Origin: Aplysia californica
Lineage: Eukaryota; Mollusca; Gastropoda; Aplysiida; Aplysiidae
Assembly (NCBI RefSeq): GCF_000002075.1
Contig: NW_004797481.1
Span: forward strand, 211,775-275,774
Direction: 5' to 3'
Length of the DNA stretch: 64,000 bases
Part shown: one piece after another, positions 11,273 through 20,647 of the stretch
Layout of the letters: each line of letters opens with the position of its first letter
How positions within the stretch are numbered: the stretch's first letter is position 1
Program-made: the position numbers and the translations under genes
The notes under the pieces: model-generated
Seen by the model: only the letters and a program-made list of their open reading frames with translations
Database searches by the model: none
Told to the model about the DNA's origin: nothing

Positions 11273-11426
11273 ATGGCATCTGGAGGTGAAGGTGTAACTG
11301 TTTGGTATCAACGAGAGGTTTCATTGTCCCCAAGACGAAGGGGATGTCATTATATTTCAGATGAAATTCTAAAAGCTTGCTCTGGAGAAATGAGTAAAAT
11401 AAAAGTCGGAGTGGCCAATATTCACA
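11273..11426 (+). CDS. UPF0047 exon 1 (coding part)
   Basis: Starts at an ATG in strong context (A at -3, G at +4) and encodes MASGG...VANIH. The frame stays open upstream to an acceptor-like AG at 11198, so the transcript may begin in an earlier exon; this ATG gives the length usual for the family. The donor is 'gtaagt' at 11427, and the exon ends in phase 1. Confidence 0.88.
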
Positions 11427-12454
11427 GTAAGTATCATAATTCATTTGTTCTGAAATAAATCTTTTATGTTTTCCTAGCCCTCATGGAAGATGTAAAATTG
11501 TTTCTTTGGAAGCCTTTACTGTGGTGCAGTTTGTGTCCAAGTTACATGAACTTTTATTTAAACAAATCGCTAGCAAGCTGTTCAAATATCCTAAGCCCAG
11601 AGAACAAAATGTTTCAAGAGAAAGATTGTACATGATAGTTATGCATTTACCTTTTCTGGCTCTTTTAACATTTTTAGTATTTTAATTTTAACAAAATATT
11701 TATCAAGCACATTCCACTCCAGATTTAGAAACTGCTATTTTTTTAATTTTCCAAATTTTAGGCAAGGTACATTTGAACAGCTGGTCGCCGATATGTACGA
11801 AAGGCTGAGATTGGGCTAAATTTTGGAGTGATACCTTTTTATATGGCCTTTCCTTCAGACAGCAAAAGAATTGGTCTTTAATGGTCTCTAGTTTTCCATA
11901 GGGGCTTTTTGTTGCTCTCCCAACTTCCATGTTTGCGAAGGTGTCCTACGTGAATCTGTATTGCTTGAGCAGTAAAAATACCATGGGAACAATTGATCTT
12001 TTCGGTACATCAAGACTAGTTTCAGGGAGTAAATAGATAACATGGTTAACGAAGGCATATCTTGCTTCATCTGAAGAGAACACAAGATATTACAATAGAG
12101 ACATTTCTACACAATATACTATTATATTGGAACTTTCTGGTGTGCGCTGACTTAAATTACTATCTTCAGAGGAAATAATATGTAGACCATTACCACTTAA
12201 ACTCTATCATCTTCTGAGACAGAAGGGTGCCTGTGATATTTATTGTTTAGGGTTTGGTGAGTACTTTTATGCTCATAGAACAATAAATCAATGTTCTTAT
12301 ATAGTGTATTAAAATATTGTCCTTTTTTTTCCCCAGTCAAGCATACATCGGCCAGTATAATTCTTAATGAGGTATGGTTTAGATGCAAGATATTTCAACT
12401 GATTGCTAAAGTCTATTCATATTTCAATGTGTACTGATCTGAAATCTGTGTTCC

Positions 12455-12526
<72 letters not shown>

Positions 12527-15500
12527 TGTTTAGCGGATATTTTAACTTCCTAAAAAAATGAGATTTTTGCTGCAAAGTGTAGTGACCAGTCATATTAAGG
12601 ATTTCAGAAGTTTGCATTGATGAAAACGAATGTGGAACCATTAGTCATATTTTAGATATAGATAGAATATATATATATAGATATACGTATAAGGTCGAAC
12701 CTGTGTAAGACAGAATCACAAGGGAGCCAGAAAAAAATTATGTCTTAGACAGGGGAATTTAGGGGTTTCAAAGGCCCAGCCGGTGGAATCAAGGGTCACT
12801 TTTCCGGTCAGCAAACAGTGGTCAAAACTTCACACCTCTCTACTGCTATGCCTCTCTGATAATGACATGCGTCAGTCTTACGTATCCAATTACCATTAGT
12901 GCTTGCATTTCATAGGATCACTGTTTAACCTATTAAAAACAAAACAGTTTGAACATCTCCTTTGCTTCCACCCTTTGTCCCAACCATCGGTGTAACAAAC
13001 AGTCAATCAATACCACCCCTCACTTTCGTGTAACAATGATTAGAGGAAGTCTTTTCTCGGCTGGCTATAAGATCAGGGCACCAGGCATAGGTCAAACTAA
13101 TTTCACAACTCTGGCTACCCAAGAAAGTTTCCGTTATGGCTCGCTACTCGAGCACTTTCACTGGCACTCATGAGATTTCACACCCACACCACCCTGACCG
13201 TCTGCATTACTCAGGGCTTACATAGATGGGGTAACATCTACCCCAAAATTGCACCCCTATAGCCCTTCCTCGCCCGGTAGCATAGAATGTTAAGTTTAGA
13301 GCTGGGGAAACCAAATCAGGGCTGAGCGGGCAAAGCATTTTCCATCTTAGACAAGTAAAACCCTTGGAAGGGAGCGGATTTTTCTTTCCATTTCCGTGTT
13401 GGACAGGTTTCCGTTTTATACAGGTAATTAAAGAGGATATGTCAAGGAGGGAGCAGGAAGATAAGACAGGTTTTCGTGTTACACAGGTTTCCGTTAAGGC
13501 AGGTTCGACTGTATAAAATATTTAGTTGTGAGCTGATTGTTAAAACACACGGTAGGTCTGTTTCTGAAATATGCCTTTCGTCTTTTTCTTATCCTTGTAT
13601 CATATTTCATCTGAACCTGCAATGAAAGACGAATGTGATTGTCTGTAACAGTTTTATGTATAGGCCTAGATTATTATAGATGCTTTGCAAGATTATTTGT
13701 TTGTTTTTAGTGGGAACGGAGCTATTTTATGATTGATGTGGTATTGATTCAGATGAGAAGATTTTTTTTTGGTCTTATCTTTTCAGAATTTTGATCCTAC
13801 GGTTTTGTAAGTATTGAAATCTTTTTAATCTCACTTTTTTTCTTATGTTTTTAAAACTGATTGAATATTTGTAATACAATTAATTACTTTTCTTGGCTTG
13901 GTGTTGTTGTGTAATCTATCCTCTCCTTAGCCATATTTGACCTCAACATACTTGTATCAACTCTATTTATGACCATCCCTATCAAAATCAGTCATATGAA
14001 GGAAATTTCAAAATTGGGTCAACATAATTTTCTAAAATTATCACCATTTCACTATAATTTGGAAAAAAATGAAGTCAATAAGACAAAATTTGACGAAAAT
14101 ATGGAGTTTTTAAGTCTGCGATGTGCGGACACAGGAAAAGGAGAAAATGGGCTCCAAAGTTGAGCAACATGTTTCCATAGCAACGGGGTCTTAGAATTGA
14201 GGTAAAGACTTGAAATTTGGCAGTTATCTTGGCTAGGCTGCTACAAAGTAACACACAAAAGTAGGAAACTATTCATTGACAGAAAAAAACTTCTTGACAA
14301 AAAATTTTAACGAGAATGGACTTCACATACAGCTTGTTACCATTGTACTTCTAGGTACTGGAAACTAAATAATGTATATATATATATAATAATATATATA
14401 TATTTTTCAAATGTATATATATATATATTATTAAAATGTATATACAACACCTATTTCAAGTTTGATTGCTGAAGAAAATAATTAATAGGTCAGCTTCGGC
14501 ATAAATTGCTTGATACTACTATCCTCTTTACATTTACACTGACATAAATCGACTGCACAAGTCTCTATGGTGCTTTATTATTAGTTTCACAGTTGCATAC
14601 TGTGAGAAAATCAGTTTTGTAGAGAATCTCCTTATTTCTGCTGAGATGCTATATCCCTCTCAGGCTGGGTTGATACTGCCTGCCAGGGAGAATTGCAAAA
14701 GAAAAAGTTTTTCACTCATTTTCCCCCATTAGTATGTGTTGACAGCCTATCTCTCTTCCGGTTCTTGTGAGGTTGTGTGTAGACTTCACAATAATTTATT
14801 TACAATTGCTGTTTTCTATCATAATACATGTCTTGATTTTGATGGGAAGGGATTGCTCAGAGCGAGAATATGACTGGGATGCATTTTTTCTGTCTATTTG
14901 CCATTTCAAGTCTTATACTTTGTTTTTCATTAATGTTTACTGAATTTTTAAAATTGCGTTAGCATGCTTTGCTTTTCTTCTTTTAAAAAAATGTAATGAG
15001 CTGTATCTTTTATATTTCAGGACTGACATGGAAATGGTGTTAAATAAACTTGCTCCAGAGGTGTGTATATACATATAACCTCCTGTTACCTTTTGTGAAT
15101 TTTCTGTTGTTTCCGTACTTGATGAAATGAAGACAAAATAGGTTTATTTGTTTATTATAAGTGTAAGGGATTCTTTGTTTTTATGTGTGTGTTACTCACA
15201 CAGCTTGTTTGGTATTTACTTTTGCTTACTTTTTTATGGTAAAAATTAATGATGTAAGGAAGTGGGGCAGGTATTTTTGTCTTCAAAAAGTTTTCTTCAC
15301 TTAATCATTTCCAGTGCTTGTTGTGTCTGTAGTAGGAAGATCATAAATATATACCATCACAGGATATATGTAAGACCAGGTTCTGAAGACAAGTACTACT
15401 AAGTATGTTCAGTTTTAAATCATAAAGTACTGCTCAAAGCCAGAGGCCATCATAACTGAAACTGAACAGTACAGTGACCTGGACAGTTGTTTTTAGAACT

Positions 15501-18500
15501 TTTGAGAATTTTATTTGTCTATGAACTCCAAATTTGTGAATTGAATATTTTTGTTTCCTCAGAACCTGAATTACAAACACACAATGGAAGGGCCAGATGA
15601 TATGGTAAAGCATTTGTATTTCAGGTATTCAGGGCTGCCTATTTGTACTGATATTTCAGATAGTTACCAATTTTGGACCTGTCCTGCCACTATACCAAAG
15701 AAGGTGCATATACTAGTGAATTATAATGGCGGCCAAGATTTTAGAAAGAACTGGTCCGGTGTCTTTTGTGTATCTGCACCGGATGGGTCTTTTCGTTGAT
15801 CTCTTCTGCCAGGGTGGCCCATAACTTTGATGAAAGGTTCACGGTTGAATACTAATCGGCAGAGCTGGGGGTTTTCACAAGGTAACTGGCAGAATCCTGG
15901 GAATGCCCGAAGAATTTGAATAGGATTTGTTGAGACATTTGAAACGGCTCTGGATTTTAAGGAAGTGACTGGTGGTTGTCAAGATCACCAAAAATCATTC
16001 ACACAGGACTTTTAATGTATTCTGAGCATGAAAGCGTCTTTTGACACATACCAATGGCGAAGGACAAGACTTTAAAGGTTGGGGGGGGGGGAGGGGGATA
16101 AGGAGGAAAAACAAAACTTTAAGGTGCACTTCAACTGTTTGATGTAATATCGTAGGATAAGATCTGAGAACTAAATTCTGTGATTGAAAGCACTGTGCAG
16201 TGTAGTGCACATGTGTTGGATGACTTTTCTGTATACATCATAATAGCGTATCATCACTGTATGAAAACATGGGTGATTAAAACTGGATCTGTGGTTTAGC
16301 TTTTTTAAAATCATTAACTGATACAGTAATTGCTAGATTTCCGTTTCTTGCTCTACCTAGAGGACCATCTGTGAAGTTTTTCCTGCAATAAATTTTGTCT
16401 TGCATGCTTTTTACAATCCATGAATGCTGAAACAGTTTTGATAGTGGATGTTCTGGCCTTTCCACGTTAAATTCGGAAGTTCTGCCTCTCAAATAGCCTC
16501 AAAATAGTATTGATAGGGGCATTAAACCTATACACCTACACCTACAATAGTAATAGTATTTTGCGAAGGAGCCTTTTGGTTTCATGTAGAGCACGAACCC
16601 TTTAACGCATGGGCAGTGTTAGGTTTGGACATAATTTAAACAATACCAATAACAGCTCTTAATTGATGAGTTATATTTATGATTGGCTTGTTGTTCTCAT
16701 CTTTAAAATTTGTTGGCGTCCAAGCAATGAGAAAGGAAGTATGCATTCATTTTCAGAAATTGTATTACTAATTTGCACTAATGTAAAAAAAAACTGTTTT
16801 TTTTCTAAAGTGAAAGCATAAAGTAATGAGAACCACATTAATCTCAGCACATGCAATGCCTTGATGATATCTTTCATGTTTTTCACAAACGGCTAGTTTC
16901 GATTTGCATTTTGGGGCTCTGCCCACTTTGGTTTTGGTTTGTTGGGGAACACATTTTCTTTTTGCATTTGTTTTGCTTAATACTAGGGTTTTCATTAGTT
17001 TTTAGGAATGATTGTTGAAGTTTTGTTTTGCAGAAGCACTATGATTTAAAGACTCTAACAGACATGATATTATGTTGTTCTCTAGCCTGCACATGTGAAA
17101 GCTGCACTGATGGGCAGCAGCCTCAGTGTCCCTATTACTAATGGGAAGTTCAACCTTGGAACCTGGCAGGGAGTTTGGCTCTGTGAGCACAGAGATCACG
17201 GAGGTATGTAAAGCTGTCATCTGCTTTTTTTAATGATTCCGTATTGTTTTGTTAAAAGATAGAATGCTAAGTGTTGTTCTTATCTCACAAAACTATCAAT
17301 ATTTAATTTATTGACTGTCTCAGGTTCAAAGTGATCTTGCCTGTGATTACAAAGAGGATTTGTTTGTGTCCTGTCAAAATATGTTTGGCTCCCAATAAGA
17401 TGTTATCAAATGTGTGGCTTGCATTTTGAAAATGTGATGAGACTAGTGACACTGCTTATTATCATCTGTCAAAAGCATCATGAAGGACTAGAACTAGGAA
17501 ACATTTTTGATAAATGACCAGACATTTTTCGTAATATTTTGGGTTTTATTAGTACAAGTCATATTGTTGAAATTTTTTTCTGAATATATCAATTTTTTGT
17601 TGGGCTTCTGGTTCTGTTGAGGCTGATGAAGGATTCAATATCATTCATTGTGTGTGAATTTTACTGTTTATATACCATAGCTGCCACTTTCCCGCTAAAT
17701 AGCGGAAACTCCGCTTCATTTAGCTTTTCCCGCTACTTTCCTCCTTCCTCCGCTGGACCGCTCTCGGCCGCAAATTGCGATACTTTTTTACACAGCGGAA
17801 AACACCGAACCGGGAGAGAGACGAAAACGCAGCTTGCGCATGTCCGCCTGTTGCTTTCTACTTCCGTTCTTCTAGGGCCTAGCGCTAGTTTCACTTTGTT
17901 TATTGTGGAACAACACAGCGTCGATCGGGCATCAGGACGTTAGCACGCCGAGTTTCATTGAAAACGGCGGAAATTCAAGAGAAATTGATGCAGAATGCGA
18001 AAATAAAGGAGCTGGAATGAGAAAGAAGTAGCGGGTGTGCAACTTGAAAAGTTCATTAGAAAATTGAACAAGCCGCTTGCTGCACTTTGCGTTTGGTGCG
18101 CTAAAGAAATCGCGGCCCGCGGCACTCTTGTACAATTGCGGTCCTGTTTGTTTACATGACGGCTATTGTGGCTGTTGAAGTGAATCTAGATCTAGATTAT
18201 AATCTATCTCTAGATGTAATCTAGATTTACCCATATTTAGACATCTAGATTCTAGATGTAGATTAGACAGCCTAGGCTATAATTTTAATTCAGGTTAGAT
18301 CTACACACAACAGAGGGACTACTAAGTTAAATGCAAACGGGACCGCAATTGTACAGGGGTGCTCAGTACAGCGGCAAAGGTGTTGCCTCCTTGATCCAAT
18401 ACTGCGAGCGCTCTACATCGATGTGCACGTTTAAAGTGGAAGAAATCTTTTTATAAGACACCAGCTTGCAACAAACACTGGATTTTTAGTCGCCAAGTCC

Positions 18501-18904
18501 AAACTGTGTCAAATTGACTCAAACTCAAATGCTTGTTAGTCTACTTAGTGCCTTTGTTGTTGTTGTTGTTGTTTTTTTGGGGGGGTTTTCAAAGACATTT
18601 TAATTCGGTTGCCTATGGTTAACAAATATGACAATTTTCCCTTCCAAAAACCATAGGCTAGATTTTCCAGTGTATTGCCTCTGGATTTCACTGGTTTTAC
18701 TCCGGCCTTTGGAGAGTGTGTGTCCACCTTCGCATGAAGTTCCTCCTTTTTTGAAATTCCTGAGTGGCAGCTATGATATACATATGCTAAGCATGCGCAT
18801 ATTTGTAGGCTTATAGCATAATGCATAAATCCCTGCACAGCTCCTTATTTTTATCAACAGGAGCAAGAAAGCTTGTGGTAACAATGAACGGATTAAAGAA
18901 GTAA
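11273..18904 (+). CDS. UPF0047/YjbQ-family protein, seven coding exons, 150 aa
   Basis: Coding exons: 11273-11426, 12337-12371, 13787-13806, 15021-15060, 15563-15604, 17086-17203 and 18861-18904. Joined, they make 453 nt with consistent phases and a terminal TAA. The protein shows the family landmarks in order: 'WYQREVSL' (res ~11-18), '[10 protein letters not shown]' (~54-63), '[14 protein letters not shown]', '[14 protein letters not shown]', '[20 protein letters not shown]' and 'GGARKLVVT' near the end. Conserved His, Glu and Arg residues in these boxes line the pocket in known structures. Bacterial YjbQ has weak thiamine-phosphate synthase activity; the role in animals is not established. 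The normal family length is about 140 aa, so the model is complete. No signal peptide or membrane segment is visible, so it is probably cytosolic. Exon 3 is only 20 nt. A weak 'attaaa' at 19269 is the only nearby poly(A)-like signal. Confidence 0.93.
11427..12336 (+). other. UPF0047 intron 1
   Basis: AT-rich intron; I see no element in it. Confidence 0.6.
12337..12371 (+). CDS. UPF0047 exon 2
   Basis: A 35-nt exon preceded by a T-rich tract and 'ccccag', followed by 'gtatgg'. It completes the codon begun in exon 1 and adds [11 protein letters not shown], the conserved HTSAS box of the family. Confidence 0.9.
12459..12518. repeat. (AT)n microsatellite
   Basis: About 30 AT units in intron 2 of the UPF0047 gene. 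A related TA-rich palindromic patch lies at 14374-14430 in intron 3. Confidence 0.95.
12692..13511. mobile_element. Pogo/Tigger-like MITE, copy 2 (820 bp, inverted relative to copy 1)
   Basis: It starts 'aggtcgaacctgtgtaagac' and ends 'ttaaggcaggttcgactg', with TA on both sides (12690-12691, 13512-13513). The interior matches the complement of the element at 7166-8028 along its length, including 'ctctgataatgacatg' and 'ggagcggatttttc'. It sits in intron 2 of the UPF0047 gene between exons 2 and 3. Non-coding. Confidence 0.85.
13787..13806 (+). CDS. UPF0047 exon 3 (20-nt microexon)
   Basis: 'ttttcag' precedes and 'gtaagt' follows. The 20 nt encode NFDPTV plus two bases of a Leu codon, filling exactly the gap between [10 protein letters not shown] and TDMEM that the family alignment demands. 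Confidence 0.88.
13807..15020 (+). other. UPF0047 intron 3
   Basis: AT-rich; holds the TA-rich patch at 14374-14430, with nothing else recognised. The short intron 4 (15061-15562) is likewise empty. Confidence 0.5.
15021..15060 (+). CDS. UPF0047 exon 4
   Basis: 'tatatttcag' acceptor, 'gtgtgt' donor. It completes Leu and encodes [13 protein letters not shown], a hallmark segment of the family. Confidence 0.92.
15563..15604 (+). CDS. UPF0047 exon 5
   Basis: Acceptor 'tttcctcag', donor 'gtaaag'. Encodes [14 protein letters not shown] in phase 0, which contains the conserved His-Thr-x-Glu-Gly motif. A longer open frame running on to 15799 is intron read-through. Confidence 0.92.
15605..17085 (+). 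other. UPF0047 intron 5
   Basis: At about 16500-16540 there is a fragment, 'gataggggcattaaacct', resembling the tail of the SINE at 512-726. A poly(G) tract lies at 16081-16095. No other element is recognised. Confidence 0.45.
17086..17203 (+). CDS. UPF0047 exon 6
   Basis: Acceptor 'ttctctag', donor 'gtatgt'. Encodes [20 protein letters not shown], then [19 protein letters not shown], carrying the conserved GTWQG and EHR motifs. Confidence 0.94.
17670..18460 (+). mobile_element. Transposase-like Cys-rich remnant in UPF0047 intron 6 (tentative)
   Basis: On the + strand, frames around 18060-18120 and 18365-18450 read '[10 protein letters not shown]' then, after the MITE, '[15 protein letters not shown]'. 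This resembles the CxxC...GKxALxxH zinc-finger-like N-terminus found in some cut-and-paste transposases. The two halves are separated by the MITE at 18122-18362. No family assignment is possible. Confidence 0.3.
18122..18362. mobile_element. 241-bp MITE with 29-bp terminal inverted repeats
   Basis: 'tgtacaattgcggtcctg' at the left end is mirrored by 'gggaccgcaattgtaca' on the right. The 29-bp ends differ at about three positions. The interior is filled with AGATCT/TAGATC words. It lies in intron 6 of the UPF0047 gene and splits a Cys-rich reading frame. Confidence 0.8.
18861..18904 (+). CDS. UPF0047 exon 7 (last)
   Basis: Acceptor 'atcaacag'. Encodes [14 protein letters not shown] and a TAA stop at 18902-18904. 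The R-x-hydrophobic strand is the usual C-terminus of the family. Confidence 0.92.
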
Positions 18905-19795
18905 GCCTGCGTCTCTTGGTTGCTGGGTGAAGATTTTTCCTGTGATACCCCTTGCCAAGCTGCCAGAGGATCTTTTGGTGGTTTTTACTTCTCCTATTGA
19001 AGCTTATACTTCATACATGTTTTGATCTTATGTAAACTTAAGGATTTGTCCTGTTCCTAACTCAGGTTATATCAGTAAACATATAGGAATATACAGTCTA
19101 GCATGCTCATTGTTAACACGTACACAGCGAAAAACACACATAGCAAACAATTCTTCAGATCTTGAATTTTTTAAAAGATATTCTTTGTGTTCATAACACA
19201 TTCATTGCTTAACTATTTATAATAATTCATCTAACCAAAAAAAAAATGCATCTGCAAAGTTGGATCAAATTAAACGTAACAGCAAGTTTCATTTCTATTG
19301 AAATGTCCAGGATGAGAGGAAAAAAAAGAGGAGGGGCGCTCGCGGTGTAAGTATAGACCAATGACCTATCTATAATCTAAGCTAGGACAAAGTTGGCCAA
19401 AAAGAAAGTCGGAACATGGACTCGACATTTTCGTCAAACTCTAAAAGTTGACTGTGACTTTGACCTTGACTTTAGAGAGAAGCTACAACTTCCTATGCTG
19501 CCATAGCCAAGACAGGGTCATAGGTTTTGGGCTGACTAGTTCTATTTTTAGCTCTTCGACTCTCGTCTTCGGATAACAAATGTGGGGTTTTGGAATCGAG
19601 TTGCATTGGAATTTTACTTGTTAGAGTAACTTGACCACTTCAAGCCACGAGCGAACATTCCCCCCTAGCTAGCACTGCTTCTGCACTAAGAGATTCCCAA
19701 CTTGATTTTCGAGGAGAAAAAAGCCGCAGGAAGGGCCCTGACCTGGCCGGGAATTTAAAGACTTCAAGTATAGAGTACAGTGGATGTTTTCTGTA
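18905..19795. other. Downstream of the UPF0047 gene
   Basis: 3' UTR of unknown length, then sequence without recognised features apart from the weak 'attaaa' at 19269-19274. Confidence 0.4.
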
Positions 19796-20185
19796 CACTT
19801 CGGAGTACCACTTGGCGGCCGGCAGCCCTGGGTGCGGCCGACGACAAGCCAAAGATGCGGCCACCTGACTTAGGTGCGGCCGAATCCATGCCCGTTATGC
19901 GGCCAGACCTTAAACAAGCTTCAAACACTTGAAAACATGACAAACAATGAAGGAAATCAATAACAAACATATAAGGTGCAATTCGAAAGATGGTAAATTC
20001 AACTTAAATGAGATTCATTGGACTCTTGATCAGAGCATGCAAACGAAATGAAACATTCAACTCAAATGAGATTCAACCTAGATCTGCTTTTGATCAAAGC
20101 ATTGAAACAAAATAGAAATCAATAACAACGTATGCAAATGGTGCAATTCTAAAGATATTAGATCTAGATCTCCGTCTACTCTTGA

Positions 20186-20647
20186 TCAAAGCAGAACGGA
20201 CAAGTCACAGGTCTCTGGTCTCGATCTCTGTGTCCATAAAGAACATTTGCCACAAGGTACGATCTCGACTGCTGCGCTGACCACGTGAATCCCCACTCGC
20301 AAGCACAGTGTCTGGCTTTCCTTCCGCTTCAGCCAATGCTGACCTCTCGTTTCCAGTTCCGTCCATATTGCAGTCGGAGTCCTCCATCTCTTCTTCACCC
20401 GTCTCAGGCATAGAATATTCTCTTTCTACTCCTACCACTGGTCTTTCGTTTCCATCTCCGTCACTCTCACACATGTCTTCTCTTTCTGTTTCGTCTGTTC
20501 AACTTCAACCGCTTGCCCTTTGTTTCCTGTGTCTCCATTGTCAGCAACAACACTGTTTCTACAATTTGTCTCCGTCTGTGGTCCAACTCTAGAGCCTTCA
20601 TCAAGTCCATGTGATTCACTGCCCATGTGTCGTCTTTGTGGAGTCTC
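20186..20647 (-). other. 3' flank of the pogo-like transposase, acidic open frames
   Basis: Two overlapping short - strand frames follow the transposase stop (20626-20432 and 20474-20205). They are rich in Glu, Asp, Gly and Thr and low in complexity. They may be untranslated trailer or an eroded extension of the tail; I do not recognise them as a protein. Confidence 0.3.

Noticed and set aside
15563-15799. 82-codon protein
   Set aside because: Only its first 14 codons are real (exon 5 of the UPF0047 gene); the rest is intron after a good donor.
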